64,000 bases of DNA from Hyphomonadaceae bacterium (GCA_021731815.1 JAKFWO010000031.1:1-64000); one strand, 5' to 3'. Shown: positions 1-9,888, counted from the stretch's first letter. Numbers and translations are program-made. Notes: generated by a model not told the origin, from the sequence alone.

Positions 1-1
1 G

Positions 2-361
2 GCCCAGGCTCCGGTCGTGTGTCAGGAAGTCAGCTTCACGATCTATTTCGAGTTTGATCGTTCGGCGCTGACCCCCGAAGCTGTGGCGCGCATCGACCGT
101 GCGGTCGAAGAGGCCAGGGCCTGCAATTACAATCTGGTCAATGTCGAAGGCCATGCCGACAAATCCGGCAATCCGCGTTATAATATCGGCCTGTCGCAAC
201 GCCGCTCGGGCATTGTGCGGGATGCGATGGTCCAGCGCGGGGTATCGGCCGATCTGATCCGGATCGACGCGCTTGGCGAGTCGAAGCCCGCGGTCAATAC
301 GCCGGACGGCACCAAGGAAGCGCTCAACCGGCGCACCGAGGTCAAGATCACGTTCCGCTAA
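2..361 (+). CDS. OmpA-family C-terminal domain protein (5' end outside window)
   Basis: The reading frame is open from the first bases of the window, so this is the 3' end of a longer gene. The visible part (about 119 residues) is an OmpA-like peptidoglycan-binding domain: FEFDRSALTPEA, then VEGHADKSGNPRYNIGLSQRR, then a C-terminal NRRTEV segment. The conserved Asp and Arg of this fold, which bind meso-diaminopimelate, are within these motifs. Such domains tether outer-membrane or periplasmic proteins to the cell wall. An in-frame GTG/TGT stretch at the window edge is not a convincing start. A strong terminator follows about 50 bases after the stop. What lies N-terminal (beta barrel or lipoprotein) cannot be seen. 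Confidence 0.85.
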   Translation, partial: AQAPVVCQEVSFTIYFEFDRSALTPEAVARIDRAVEEARACNYNLVNVEGHADKSGNPRYNIGLSQRRSGIVRDAMVQRGVSADLIRIDALGESKPAVNTPDGTKEALNRRTEVKITFR

Positions 362-412
362 AAGCGAACGGAATTGCGCTGGCCGCGCTGCGGCGAACAC
401 GCTATGAAGCAA

Positions 413-442
413 GGCCCGGCGAGCGATCGCCGGGCCTTTTTT
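413..442 (+). terminator. Rho-independent terminator after the OmpA-like gene
   Basis: A perfect 10-bp stem (413-422 with 427-436, GGCCCGGCGA / TCGCCGGGCC) closes a 4-base loop and is followed by six T residues. It ends the OmpA-like transcript. It also argues that the next gene starts downstream at 521 and not at the earlier in-frame codons, because those would put the terminator inside coding sequence. Confidence 0.9.
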
Positions 443-520
443 CAATGCCGTGCCTTTTGTGGCGTGCGCCTTCTCCTGAATGGTTTGGCGCGTCGAAACT
501 CCTGTTCAGTGGCGGACCCG

Positions 521-1804
521 ATGGAACATAATCCGAAATCCTATCGCAAACGGACGCTGGGTGGACGCGATCTCGCGCCCGAGACCCTGATGATGTCCTA
601 TGGCTATGATCCACTGATGTCGGAAGGGGCGATCAAGCCGCCGATTTTTCAGAGTTCTACCTTTGTTTTCCGCACCGCCGAGGACGGCAAGCAATTCTTC
701 CGCCAGATGGCGGGCGGCATGGCGGATCCGGGGCTGATCTATTCACGCTTCAACAATCCCGATCTCCAGATCGCCGAGGACCGGCTCGCTTTGTGGGATG
801 ATGCGGAGGCGAGTCTGGTTTTTTCGAGCGGCATGGCGGCGATCAGCACGGCGCTGTTGACCTTTCTGAGCCCTGGTGACGGAATGATTTATTCGGCACC
901 GATTTATGGCGGAACGGAAAGCTTTATCCGTGTGACTTTGCCGCGCTTCGGTGTGCATTTCGAGGCTTTTGACGCCGGGATCGATTCCGCCGGTATGAGA
1001 GGAGCCGCGCGCAAGCTCACGCGCCAGATCGGCAAAAACGGGAAGATCCGGGTCATTCTGCTGGAAACCCCGGCCAATCCGACCAATGGGCTGGTCGATA
1101 TCCGCGCGGCTGCCGACCTCGCCGAAAAAATTGCCGAAACCCAGGGCGAAAAGCCGCTTCTGTTGATCGATAACACCTTTTTGGGGCCGCTCTGGCAGAA
1201 GCCTTTGCGGCTCGGTGCCGACATTGCGCTGTATTCACTCACGAAATATGTCGGGGGGCATTCCGACCTCATCGCGGGCGCGGCCTCCGGGCGGGCGGAG
1301 CTCATCCGGCGCATGCGTCCCATGCGCAACAATTTGGGCGGAATGGGGGCGGCCGAGACCTCGTGGCTCATCCTGCGCAGTCTGGAAACGCTGAAATTGC
1401 GCATGGAGGCATCGGCTGCCAATGCCAGAAAGGTCGCGGAATATCTGAAGGCCCATCCCAAAATTGCCCGGGTGCATTATCTCGGCTTTGCGACGGGGCG
1501 GGTGGAGAAGAAACTGGTGGCGTCGCAATGCCAGTCCGCCGGCTCGACCTTTGCCTTTGACGTGGTGGGTGGCGAGGCGGAGGCTTTCCGCTTCCTCGAT
1601 GCACTCCAGATCATCAAGCTCGCGGTCTCGCTGGGCGGGACGGAAACGCTGATCTGTCACCCGGCGAGCACCACCCATTCGGGGCTGGGGGTCGAGCGCT
1701 GCAACCGGATTGGTGTCACCGAAGCGCTCGTGCGGATTTCGGTAGGGGTCGAGAACCCGGCCGATCTCATCGCTGATCTCGGCCAGGCACTGGCAGGGAT
1801 TTGA
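521..1804 (+). CDS. Cys/Met metabolism PLP-dependent enzyme (cystathionine gamma-synthase / methionine gamma-lyase family)
   Basis: A 427-residue fold-type I PLP enzyme. Visible family marks are KPPIFQSSTFVF near the N terminus, YSRFNNPD (cofactor phosphate contact from the partner subunit), SSGMAAIS, LLIDNTFLGP (Asp to the pyridine nitrogen) and SLTKYVGGHSD, in which the Lys forms the Schiff base. Near the C terminus SLGGTETLICHPASTTHSG is typical of the family. ATG 521 is chosen because earlier in-frame starts lie upstream of, or within, the terminator at 413-442. The stop overlaps the M20 hydrolase start region, so it is the first gene of the ast operon. It is not the class-III aminotransferase AstC. 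The exact substrate (cystathionine, O-acylhomoserine, methionine) is not decidable here. Confidence 0.85.
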   Translation: MEHNPKSYRKRTLGGRDLAPETLMMSYGYDPLMSEGAIKPPIFQSSTFVFRTAEDGKQFFRQMAGGMADPGLIYSRFNNPDLQIAEDRLALWDDAEASLVFSSGMAAISTALLTFLSPGDGMIYSAPIYGGTESFIRVTLPRFGVHFEAFDAGIDSAGMRGAARKLTRQIGKNGKIRVILLETPANPTNGLVDIRAAADLAEKIAETQGEKPLLLIDNTFLGPLWQKPLRLGADIALYSLTKYVGGHSDLIAGAASGRAELIRRMRPMRNNLGGMGAAETSWLILRSLETLKLRMEASAANARKVAEYLKAHPKIARVHYLGFATGRVEKKLVASQCQSAGSTFAFDVVGGEAEAFRFLDALQIIKLAVSLGGTETLICHPASTTHSGLGVERCNRIGVTEALVRISVGVENPADLIADLGQALAGI

Positions 1805-1812
1805 GCGCGCGC

Positions 1813-3075
1813 ATGTTCACCTTCGAAGATTTGTCAGCGGACGAGCACAGGGAACTCGCCGCGCTCGCGGAAGCAGGCGAAGCGCTGGTCACCCGGACCA
1901 TGGAATGGTCGCGGATCAGCTCGGGCAGCGGGAATCTCCCCGGCCTGCGGCGCATGGCGGACGCGCTGGAAGATGCCTTCGAGGCGCTTCCGGGGAAAGT
2001 TCGGCGCGAGGCCTTGCCGCCTTTTGCCATGATCGGTGCCGATGGAACCGAAACCCTCCATGAGGCAGGCGAGGCCCTGACCCTGGAGATGCGCCCGGAT
2101 GCACCCATCCAGATCGCGCTGACCGGCCATTACGATACGGTGTTTGGCCCCGATCATCCCTTCCAGACCCCGATGCGCCAAAGTGATGGCCGGATCAATG
2201 GCCCGGGAATGGCGGATATGAAAGGCGGGCTCGCGCTGATGCTGGCGGCGCTGACCGCCTTTGAGCGTCTGCCCGACGCCAGGAATATCGGCTGGCGGGT
2301 GCTGTTGTCGCCGGATGAGGAAATCGGCTCCCCGGCCAGTGCCGGCCGATTGGCCGATCTGGGAAGATTCGCAACCCTCGGCCTCACCTTCGAGCCCGCA
2401 ATGGCCGATGGGGCACTGGCTGCGGCCCGCAAGGGCTCCGGAAAATTCGCGCTGGTCGTGCATGGGCGGGCGGCACATGCCGGGCGTGACTTCGCGCTCG
2501 GGCGCAATGCGCTCGCGCTTGCGGCATATCTTGCGACCCGCATCGATGGTTTAAATGGCCGGCACCCCGAAATGACCTTTAATATCGGCCGGATCGAGGG
2601 GGGCGGACCGCTCAATATCGTGCCGGATCGCGCGATCCTGCGCTTCGAGGCCCGCATCGCCTCGGCTGAAGATGCTGTGCGCGCCAAGGGCTGGCTCGAT
2701 GAAATCCTGGCGGATGCCGCTGCGCGGGAAGGATTTTCGGCGCATTTGCATGGCGGCTTTCACCGCCCGGCCAAGCCGATGAGCGCCGGCTATGACTATC
2801 TGTTGGGCCATGCGCGCGAATGTGCGCGCGCCATCGGCTTCGATCTCGCCTGGCGGGATTCGGGCGGGGTATGCGAGGGCAATAATCTCGCGGCCGCGGG
2901 TTGCGTCAATATCGACACCCTTGGCCCGATCGGCGGCGCATTGCACAGTTCCGATGAGTGGGCGGATGGCGCGAGTTTTGCGCCGCGTGCGCAATTGTCG
3001 TTTCTGCTGCTCGCCAATCTTGCGGCCGGGCGCATGGATCTCTCACAGCCCGGAATGCGTCGGCACGGGGCCTGA
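1813..3075 (+). CDS. M20-family zinc hydrolase in the ast operon
   Basis: A metallopeptidase of the M20 / carboxypeptidase G2-ArgE-DapE superfamily, about 420 residues. Zinc-binding motifs are in order: LTGHYDTVFG (His, Asp), GPGMADMKGG (bridging Asp), LLSPDEEIGSP (catalytic Glu and ligand Glu), and a late His in GGALHSSDEW. The middle lid domain has the family HGRAAHAGRD signature. ATG 1813 is taken as start; a TTG at 1801 overlaps the preceding stop and is an alternative. It is co-directional with astA, astD and astB and no M14-type AstE is seen in the window. I infer that it may remove the succinyl group from succinylglutamate, but the sequence only proves an M20 amidohydrolase. Confidence 0.85.
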   Translation: MFTFEDLSADEHRELAALAEAGEALVTRTMEWSRISSGSGNLPGLRRMADALEDAFEALPGKVRREALPPFAMIGADGTETLHEAGEALTLEMRPDAPIQIALTGHYDTVFGPDHPFQTPMRQSDGRINGPGMADMKGGLALMLAALTAFERLPDARNIGWRVLLSPDEEIGSPASAGRLADLGRFATLGLTFEPAMADGALAAARKGSGKFALVVHGRAAHAGRDFALGRNALALAAYLATRIDGLNGRHPEMTFNIGRIEGGGPLNIVPDRAILRFEARIASAEDAVRAKGWLDEILADAAAREGFSAHLHGGFHRPAKPMSAGYDYLLGHARECARAIGFDLAWRDSGGVCEGNNLAAAGCVNIDTLGPIGGALHSSDEWADGASFAPRAQLSFLLLANLAAGRMDLSQPGMRRHGA

Positions 3076-3146
3076 CCCGTGAAGCGCGCCGGGTCTCCGC
3101 TGCGTCTCACGGATCATGAATCATTTGGAACGGAATCGGGTTGAAA

Positions 3147-4169
3147 ATGCTGGTGGTACGCTCCGCGCAAGCGCGGGATCTGGATGCCGTCGAAGCTTTG
3201 GCAAGGGCGTCTGGCCCGGGCTTTACCAGCCTTGCGCTGGGGCGGGCGGCGCTGGCCGAGCGGCTGGTCGATTGCGAGGCTGCCTTCGCGGCCCCCGAAA
3301 AGCCGGAACCGGGCGAGGAACGGTATCTCCTCGTGCTCGAGGATCTCGATACCGGGCGGCTGTGTGGTCTGTCGGGGATCAAGGCGGCGATCGGGCATTC
3401 CAAGCCCTTTTTCAATTTCCGCGTCCTGACCCTGAGCCAGGCCAGCCGGGCCGGCAATCGCCGGTTCGACCTCGACGTGCTGGTACTGGTCAATGAATAT
3501 ACCGGCTGTTCGGAAGTAGGCTCGCTGTTTGTGGATGCCGGCTGGCGCGGATCGGGGACCGGGCGGTTGCTGGCGCAATCGCGGTATCTGCTGATGGCGG
3601 CCGCGCCGGCGCGTTTTGGGCGCCTCGTCGTGTCGGAATTGCGCGGCGTGGTCAGCGCGGATGGCCAATCCCCGTTCTGGGAGCATCTGGGGCGCGCTTT
3701 TTTCCATATGGACTTTGCCGAGGCCGATCAATTGAGCTCGGAAACCGACAATCAGTTCGTGCTCGACCTGATGCCCAAACATCCGATCTATGTGGATCTT
3801 CTGCATGAGGACGCCCGCGCCGTGATGGGCCAGTGCCATCCGGAGGGGCGGGGTGCATTGGCGCTGCTCAACTGGGAAGGCTTTCGCTATGATCACGTCC
3901 TCGACATTTTTGACGGCGGACCGCTGGTCCTCTGCGCGCGCGAGGATATTCGCACGATCAAGGAATCCTTCGTCGCGGTTGCAAATGCCGGCGAGCCCGG
4001 CCCGCTGGCCCGACCGGCGCTGGCTTCTTCCAACCGTTTCAATGATTTCCGGGTCTGTCAGGCGAGGGTGAGGTGCGAGCATGGCGTGGCGACACTCCCG
4101 CCGGATGTGCTCGCGGCGCTGGGCCTTGCTGATGGCGATCCGGTTCGGCTCTGGCTGCGGCATGAATGA
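3147..4169 (+). CDS. astA: Arginine N-succinyltransferase
   Basis: First enzyme of the arginine succinyltransferase (AST) catabolic route: it transfers succinyl from succinyl-CoA to the alpha-amino group of arginine. The protein is 340 residues, matching the family. It starts VVRSAQARDLDAVEALA, like other AstA proteins, and has the GNAT-like core with LFVDAGWRGSGTGRLLAQSR (acyl-CoA loop) and later FRYDHVLDIFDGGP, characteristic of AstA. ATG 3147 is preferred; TTG 3141 is two codons upstream. It follows the M20 gene by about 70 bases, and its stop lies 20 bases before the preferred astD start. Confidence 0.93.
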   Translation: MLVVRSAQARDLDAVEALARASGPGFTSLALGRAALAERLVDCEAAFAAPEKPEPGEERYLLVLEDLDTGRLCGLSGIKAAIGHSKPFFNFRVLTLSQASRAGNRRFDLDVLVLVNEYTGCSEVGSLFVDAGWRGSGTGRLLAQSRYLLMAAAPARFGRLVVSELRGVVSADGQSPFWEHLGRAFFHMDFAEADQLSSETDNQFVLDLMPKHPIYVDLLHEDARAVMGQCHPEGRGALALLNWEGFRYDHVLDIFDGGPLVLCAREDIRTIKESFVAVANAGEPGPLARPALASSNRFNDFRVCQARVRCEHGVATLPPDVLAALGLADGDPVRLWLRHE

Positions 4170-4189
4170 TGCGTGAAACAGGGGCGGTG

Positions 4190-5641
4190 ATGAGCGGGCT
4201 TTTCATCAATAATCAGCTGCGATCTGGCACGGGCGCGGTGTTTGCAAGCCGCAATCCTGCGGATGGCGCGATGGTGTGGGAAGGGGCAGGGGCCTCACCC
4301 ACGGATGTCGATGCTGCGTTCGGGGCGGCGGCGGCGGCGTTTCCGCTCTGGGCGGACCTGAAGCTTGCCGGGCGCATCGCATATGCCGAGGCCTATGCCG
4401 AAGCCCTCAAGGCGCGCGCTGAGGCACTCGCCGAATGTATTTCGCGCGAGGTCGGAAAGGCCCTGTGGGAATCCCGGGCCGAAGTGCAGACCATGATCGG
4501 CAAGGTGGCCTTGTCCATCGCCGCCCGGGCCGAGCGCGCCGGCGAACGCGATGTGCCGGCACCCTTTGGCGGCACGCGCTTGCGTCACCGGCCGCATGGG
4601 ATCATGGGGGTGATGGGGCCGTTCAATTTTCCCGGCCATTTGCCCAATGGCCATATCGTTCCCGCCCTGCTGGCGGGCAATGTGGTGGTGTTCAAGCCCT
4701 CGGAACATGCACCCGCCACCGCTGTGCTGATGGCAGATTGCTGGCGCGCGGCAGGCCTGCCCGATGGCGTCGTCAATGTGGTGACCGGTGGCCGCGAGGC
4801 AGGGGCAGCGCTGCTCGCCGATCCCCGGCTGGCGGGGATCCTGTTCACCGGCTCGGCCGAGACCGGGGCCTTCATCCATCGCATGTTCGGCGGCCGGCCC
4901 GACATTATCCTTGCGCTCGAAATGGGCGGCAATAATCCGCTCATCCTTTGGCCGCCGGCCGATCCGGAGGCCGTGGCCGATCTCGTCGTGCAATCGGCAT
5001 TCATCACCACCGGGCAGCGTTGTTCCTGCGCGCGGCGCCTGATCGTACCGGCGGGAGAGGCAGGAACTGCCTTTATCGACGCCCTGCGCGAGCGCGCGTT
5101 AAAATTGCGGATCGGGGCGTGGGATTCCACTCCCGAGCCCTTTATGGGCCCTCTGGTCGACGACCAGGCCGGGCAGCGGGCGCTGGCGTTTCAGGCGCAG
5201 CTCGTCACGCTCGGGGCGACGCCGATTCTGCCGCTGGCATCCGCCGGCCCGCGGGACGCCTTTGTGTCGGCCGGGATCGTGGATGTCACCGGGCTCGAAA
5301 TGCCCGATACCGAATTGTTCGGGCCATTGCTTCAGGTCACCCGGGTGGGGAGCTTCGAAGAAGCCATCGCTTCGGCCAATCGCACGCGCTTCGGGCTGGC
5401 GGGTGGGCTGATTTGCGATGACGAGGCCCGCTGGGCGGAGGCCGAAGCCGGAATGCGGGCAGGCGTACTCAACTGGAACCGGCCGACCACCGGGGCTTCG
5501 GGGGCCATGCCGTTTGGCGGCCCCGGCCTGTCGGGGAATTTCCGGCCCAGCGCCGCTTACGCCGCCGATTATTGTGCTTATCCGGTGGCAAGCCAGATCG
5601 CGCCGAAGGCATTACCGCTCAAGGTCACGGGGATGGAATAA
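4190..5641 (+). CDS. astD: N-succinylglutamate 5-semialdehyde dehydrogenase
   Basis: An aldehyde dehydrogenase that oxidises succinylglutamate semialdehyde to succinylglutamate with NAD, the fourth AST step. About 483 residues. Visible motifs: GPFNFPGHLPNGHI, VFKPSEHAPATA (NAD adenosine site), LFTGSAETG, LEMGGNNPLI (general-base Glu), and TTGQRCSCARRL with the nucleophilic Cys. The start at 4190 gives the usual AstD N terminus (SGLFINNQLRSG) and is preceded by AGGGGCGG. An ATG at 4166 overlaps astA but lacks a comparable ribosome site. The stop codon TAA abuts the astB ATG directly, so the two are surely co-translated. Confidence 0.95.
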   Translation: MSGLFINNQLRSGTGAVFASRNPADGAMVWEGAGASPTDVDAAFGAAAAAFPLWADLKLAGRIAYAEAYAEALKARAEALAECISREVGKALWESRAEVQTMIGKVALSIAARAERAGERDVPAPFGGTRLRHRPHGIMGVMGPFNFPGHLPNGHIVPALLAGNVVVFKPSEHAPATAVLMADCWRAAGLPDGVVNVVTGGREAGAALLADPRLAGILFTGSAETGAFIHRMFGGRPDIILALEMGGNNPLILWPPADPEAVADLVVQSAFITTGQRCSCARRLIVPAGEAGTAFIDALRERALKLRIGAWDSTPEPFMGPLVDDQAGQRALAFQAQLVTLGATPILPLASAGPRDAFVSAGIVDVTGLEMPDTELFGPLLQVTRVGSFEEAIASANRTRFGLAGGLICDDEARWAEAEAGMRAGVLNWNRPTTGASGAMPFGGPGLSGNFRPSAAYAADYCAYPVASQIAPKALPLKVTGME

Positions 5642-7009
5642 ATGCACGCCAGCGGAATCGAGGCAAATTTCGATGGCCTGATCGGGGCAAGCCATAATTA
5701 TGGCGGGTTGGCATCGGGCAATCTGGCATCCGACGCCAATCGCAATGCCATATCGGCCCCGCGGGCGGCAGCGCTTGAAGGCCTCGCCAAGATGCGACGC
5801 CTGATGGATTGGGGGCTGGTTCAGGGAATAGTTCCGCCCCAGGAACGGCCCTTGATCGCGCCCCTGCGCGCTTTGGGCTTTTCGGGGAAGGGCGCGGGCA
5901 GCGATCGCGACATCTGGGAAGGCGCCTTTCGCAGTGATCCACGCCTTGCCCGCCAGTTCATCTCCGCCTCCCCCATGTGGGCGGCCAATGCTGCGACCGT
6001 TTCCGCCAGTGCCGATGCGGAGGACAAGCGGGTCCATTTCACCCCGGCCAATCTTGTTTCGATGTGCCACCGCGCCGTCGAGGCCCCCGGAACCGCGCGG
6101 GCGCTGGCGCGTCTGTTCCCCGATCCGGAACGATTTGCCCATCACGCGCCGCTGCCCGCCCATGCCGCGTTCGGGGACGAGGGTGCGGCCAATCACATGC
6201 GCATGTCGGCCGGTCACGGCATGCCGGGCGTTGAAATCCATGTCTATGGCCGCGAGGCCTTTGATGGTTATGCCGGCACCTTTCCCGCCCGCCAGACGCT
6301 GGAAGCAAGCCGGTCGATCGCCCGCCTGCACGGCATTGCGCCCGGAAGCTGCGTCTTTGTTCGCCAATCGGCGCGTGCCATTGCAGCGGGTGCCTTTCAC
6401 AATGATGTCGTCGCCGTTGCCCATCTCGATACCTTGTTCTTTCACGAATGGGCGTTTGAGGACAAGCCGGCGGCGCTCGATGCCATCAGGCGCGCAGCGG
6501 ATGGGCTGTTTGAGCCGCGCTTCGTCGAAATTCGGGCGGCGGAAGTTCCGATAGGGGACGCGATTTCATCCTATCTCTTCAATTCCCAGCTCCTGCGCCG
6601 GCCCGGTGCCAATCATCTGACCCTGCTTCTGCCCATGGAATCGGCCGAAAATTCCCGGGTGAAGGCGGCGCTTGATCGCGTTTCCAGCGAAGGCGGGCCG
6701 ATCGGGGAAGCAGTTTTCGTCGATGTCCGGCAATCCATGCGCAATGGCGGCGGGCCCGCCTGTCTGCGGCTGCGGGTGCCCTTGACCGCCAGTGAGGCGG
6801 CGGCACTCCATCCCGGGGCGGTTCTCACACCCGCACTTGCCGCGCGGCTGGAGGAATGGGTCCGCCGCTATTATCGGGAGGCGCTGGCACCCGATGATCT
6901 GGGCGATCCGGCGCTTGTGGATGAAATCCGCGCGGGCCTCGATGTGCTGACGCAGATCCTCGACCTTGGCAGCGACTTCTACGCGTTTCAGCGCGCGAGC
7001 GGGGACTGA
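5642..7009 (+). CDS. astB: N-succinylarginine dihydrolase
   Basis: Hydrolyses succinylarginine to succinylornithine, CO2 and two ammonia, the second AST step. 455 residues, full length for the family. It opens with EANFDGLIGASHNYGGLASGN, the diagnostic AstB start. The Cys-His-Glu catalytic set of the amidinotransferase-like fold is recognisable: Glu in FGDEGAANHMRM, His in FHNDVVAVAHLDT and Cys in NGGGPACLRLRV. It begins on the base after the astD stop and is the last gene of the operon; trpA converges on it 17 bases later with no clear terminator between them. AstC is not in the window, so an ArgD-type transaminase elsewhere may supply that step. Confidence 0.96.
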   Translation: MHASGIEANFDGLIGASHNYGGLASGNLASDANRNAISAPRAAALEGLAKMRRLMDWGLVQGIVPPQERPLIAPLRALGFSGKGAGSDRDIWEGAFRSDPRLARQFISASPMWAANAATVSASADAEDKRVHFTPANLVSMCHRAVEAPGTARALARLFPDPERFAHHAPLPAHAAFGDEGAANHMRMSAGHGMPGVEIHVYGREAFDGYAGTFPARQTLEASRSIARLHGIAPGSCVFVRQSARAIAAGAFHNDVVAVAHLDTLFFHEWAFEDKPAALDAIRRAADGLFEPRFVEIRAAEVPIGDAISSYLFNSQLLRRPGANHLTLLLPMESAENSRVKAALDRVSSEGGPIGEAVFVDVRQSMRNGGGPACLRLRVPLTASEAAALHPGAVLTPALAARLEEWVRRYYREALAPDDLGDPALVDEIRAGLDVLTQILDLGSDFYAFQRASGD

Positions 7010-7025
7010 CCGGACAGCCGAAACG

Positions 7026-7868
7026 TCAAAGCCTCGCGTTTCGCACTGCGGCTGCGAGTTCGGCAACCAGTGCGGCAGCACGTGGAGCGCAATTCCCGGG
7101 CTGGCCGAGCTCGGCGGCGGCACCGATCTGTTCGACGATCGCCGAGCCGACCACCACTGCATCAGCGATCCGGGCGATGGCGGCGGCCATTTCGGGGGTG
7201 CGCACACCGAATCCGACCGCGATCGGAAGTTTGGCAGCCTGCCGCAAGGCCGCAAGGGCACCCCCCACATCACCTGCATCGGCGGATTTCTGGCCGGTAA
7301 CACCGGTCAGCGAGACATAATAGAGAAAGCCGGCCGCCCCTTCGAGCACGGTCGGAAGACGGCTGGCATCCGTCGTGGGCGTCGCGAGCCGGATCAGCGC
7401 AATGCCTTCCGCCGCGAGGACTTCACGGATTTCAAGATCTTCCTCGGGCGGCAGGTCGACAAGGATCGCCCCATCCACCCCTGCTTCCCGCGCCGATCGC
7501 GCAAAGCGGACCGGCCCCATGGCCAGGACCGGGTTGAGATAGCCCATCAGAATGAGCGGAATGTCGGGAAATTGCGTCCGGAATCGCCGCGCAAGCCCGA
7601 GTATCCCCGCAAGCCCGGCCCCGGCGGCGAGCGCGCGCTGGCCGGCAGCCTGGATGGCGGGACCATCGGCCATGGGATCGGTGAAGGGAAAGCCAAGCTC
7701 GATGAAATCGGCACCGGCTTCGGCGATCGCCGCGAGAATTTTGCCACTGTGCGCAATGTCGGGATCCCCGCCCATGACATAGGTGACAAGGCCTGCGCGC
7801 CCTTCCGCCGCAAGTGCAGCAAAACGCGCCGCGATGCGCGCGAAACCGGTTGGTGCGGCGGTATTCAT
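7026..7868 (-). CDS. trpA: Tryptophan synthase alpha subunit
   Basis: Cleaves indole-3-glycerol phosphate to indole and glyceraldehyde 3-phosphate and passes indole through the tunnel to TrpB. 280 residues. The catalytic pair is in [16 protein letters not shown] (Glu and Asp). Phosphate-binding Gly-rich loops appear late ([23 protein letters not shown]). ATG 7868 overlaps the trpB stop in an ATGA arrangement, consistent with coupled translation. It is the last gene of trpF-trpB-trpA and ends tail-to-tail with astB. Confidence 0.96.
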   Translation of the reverse strand: MNTAAPTGFARIAARFAALAAEGRAGLVTYVMGGDPDIAHSGKILAAIAEAGADFIELGFPFTDPMADGPAIQAAGQRALAAGAGLAGILGLARRFRTQFPDIPLILMGYLNPVLAMGPVRFARSAREAGVDGAILVDLPPEEDLEIREVLAAEGIALIRLATPTTDASRLPTVLEGAAGFLYYVSLTGVTGQKSADAGDVGGALAALRQAAKLPIAVGFGVRTPEMAAAIARIADAVVVGSAIVEQIGAAAELGQPGNCAPRAAALVAELAAAVRNARL

Positions 7869-9142
7869 GGGGAATTTCCCGCGCGGGTCTTCAACGCTTC
7901 GGCGATGGTAAAAATATCCTTGTCGCCGCGGCCGCACAGATTCATGATGATCAGCCCGTCCTTGCCGATATCGCGCGCGATTTCGCCCACCCGCGCCAGC
8001 GCATGGGCCGGTTCGAGCGCGGGCAGGATCCCTTCGAGCCGGGCGCAGAGCTGAAAGGCGTCGAGCGCTTCCTCATCCGTGGCGGACAGATAGGTCGCGC
8101 GCCCGCATTCCTTGAGAAAGGAATGCTCGGGGCCCACGCCCGGATAATCCAGCCCCGCGGAAATGGAATGCGCCTCCGTGATCTGGCCGTCTCCGTCCTG
8201 GAGGAGATAGGTGCGGTTGCCATGCAAAACACCGGGCCGCCCGCCGGTCAGGGCGGCTGCGTGGCGGCCGGTGTCGATCCCGTGCCCGGCGGCCTCGATG
8301 CCATACATTTTCACTGCCTCATCGGCGAGAAAGGGATGAAACAGCCCGATCGCATTCGATCCACCGCCGATACACGCCACCAGCGCATCGGGAAGCCGTC
8401 CCTCGGCAGCCATGATCTGGGTCCGCGCCTCGCGCCCGATCACCGCCTGAAAATCCCGCACCAGAGCCGGATAGGGATGAGGGCCTGCTGCCGTCCCGAT
8501 AATGTAGAAGGTGTCGTCCACATGGGTCACCCAATCGCGCATGGCCTCGTTCATCGCGTCCTTGAGGGTCGCGGCACCTGAATTTACCGGCCGGACCTCG
8601 GCCCCGAGCAGATTCATGCGGAAAACATTAGGCTTTTGCCGTTCGACATCCACCGCGCCCATATAAACGACACAGGGCAGGCCGAAGCGGGCAGCGACGG
8701 TCGCAGAGGCCACGCCATGCTGGCCGGCCCCGGTCTCGGCGATGATGCGAGTCTTGCCCATGCGCCGGGCCAGCAGGATCTGGCCGAGGCAATTATTGAT
8801 CTTGTGGGCCCCGGTATGGTTGAGTTCGTCGCGCTTGAACCAGATTTTCGCGCCGCCGAAATGCGCGCTCAGCCGTTCGGCGAAATAAAGCGGCGAGGGC
8901 CGGCCGACATAATTGGCCAGAAATGCGTCGAGCCCTGCGAGAAAAGCGGGATCGGCCATGGCGTCGCGCCAGGCCTGTTCGAGCGCCTTGAGCGGCGGCA
9001 CCAGGGTTTCGGCGACGAACATTCCGCCAAAATCGCCAAATCGCCCGCGGGAATCGGGGAGTGCTGACCAGTCATTTCCTGCGGGGCCCGATCCTGCGGG
9101 ATACGGCCGTGTGGCGTCCTGATACATGGCAATGTCCGTCAT
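7865..9142 (-). CDS. trpB: Tryptophan synthase beta subunit
   Basis: PLP enzyme that condenses indole with serine. About 425 residues from ATG 9142. The Schiff-base Lys is in HTGAHKINN, the phosphate loop in [10 protein letters not shown], and [14 protein letters not shown] is the usual N-terminal signature. ATG 9142 is chosen because GAAAGGG lies five bases upstream. A GTG at 9220 would overlap the trpF stop as GTGA and add 26 residues of low-complexity sequence, so it remains possible. The stop overlaps the trpA start. Confidence 0.95.
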   Translation of the reverse strand: MTDIAMYQDATRPYPAGSGPAGNDWSALPDSRGRFGDFGGMFVAETLVPPLKALEQAWRDAMADPAFLAGLDAFLANYVGRPSPLYFAERLSAHFGGAKIWFKRDELNHTGAHKINNCLGQILLARRMGKTRIIAETGAGQHGVASATVAARFGLPCVVYMGAVDVERQKPNVFRMNLLGAEVRPVNSGAATLKDAMNEAMRDWVTHVDDTFYIIGTAAGPHPYPALVRDFQAVIGREARTQIMAAEGRLPDALVACIGGGSNAIGLFHPFLADEAVKMYGIEAAGHGIDTGRHAAALTGGRPGVLHGNRTYLLQDGDGQITEAHSISAGLDYPGVGPEHSFLKECGRATYLSATDEEALDAFQLCARLEGILPALEPAHALARVGEIARDIGKDGLIIMNLCGRGDKDIFTIAEALKTRAGNSP

Positions 9143-9216
9143 GTGCCCTTTCGGCGCGGCTGTTCCCGGGGCGAGGGTGAGGGGCGTGGAGGAGGGGGAA
9201 CGAAAGGGCGGTTCCG

Positions 9217-9888
9217 TCACGGTTGCAAAGCCCCCGCGGCTGCGCGCGCGGCGGAAACGAAAGCAGCAATCGCGGAGGGATCCTTTAGCCCCGGGGCCCG
9301 CTCAACGCCAGAGGACACATCCAGTCCTGCGAATCCTTTGACTTGCCCCGCCAGCGCAATCGCTGCGCCGGCATTATCCGCGCGCAGGCCGCCGGCCAAC
9401 AGGAACGGAGTTGGGCCGGTATAACCAGCGATCTGCGTCCAGTCAAAAATGGTTCCGTGGCCGCCGGGGCGGGACATTCCGTTCGGCGGTTTGGCATCGA
9501 GCAGCAGGAGATCGGCAATCCCGTGAAATACCTTTGTGCCGGCGAGGTCGGACGCCGTGCCGATCCCCAGCCCCTTGATGACCGGGATCCCGAAACGGGC
9601 CTTCAATTCGGCGAGGCGCGCGGGGCTTTCGTGGCCATGGACCTGTAGCCAATCGGGACAAAAGGTTTCCACCACCGCGTGAACCCATTCATCCACGGGA
9701 TCGACCAATACGGCGACCGAGGCGATCCGTCCACGAACCGGGTCGAACAGGCGCGCAGCGTCTGCCGGCGCGAGAAAGCGAGGACTGTCATGCGCAAAAA
9801 CGAAGCCGGCCAGATCCGCGCCGGCCGCGATGGCCGCGCGCAGTCCTTGGTTTTCGGTCAATCCACAGATCTTTATCCTGATATCCAT
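9217..9888 (-). CDS. trpF: Phosphoribosylanthranilate isomerase
   Basis: Amadori isomerase of tryptophan synthesis, 223 residues, a TIM barrel. [11 protein letters not shown] holds the catalytic Cys, [10 protein letters not shown] the catalytic Asp, and [14 protein letters not shown] the phosphate-binding loop. It is first in the trpF-trpB-trpA operon. The divergent gene is deoB, and the 180-bp gap between them holds a 17-bp tandem repeat. I see no leader peptide rich in Trp codons upstream, so attenuation is not supported here. Confidence 0.95.
   Translation of the reverse strand: MDIRIKICGLTENQGLRAAIAAGADLAGFVFAHDSPRFLAPADAARLFDPVRGRIASVAVLVDPVDEWVHAVVETFCPDWLQVHGHESPARLAELKARFGIPVIKGLGIGTASDLAGTKVFHGIADLLLLDAKPPNGMSRPGGHGTIFDWTQIAGYTGPTPFLLAGGLRADNAGAAIALAGQVKGFAGLDVSSGVERAPGLKDPSAIAAFVSAARAAAGALQP

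Noticed and set aside
1813-3075. Calling the M20 hydrolase argE or dapE
   Set aside because: The sequence supports only the M20 superfamily; operon position with astADB argues against biosynthetic roles, so I leave the symbol empty.
7026-9888. Tryptophan attenuator before trpF
   Set aside because: No Trp-rich leader or terminator/antiterminator pair is visible on the minus strand upstream of 9888.
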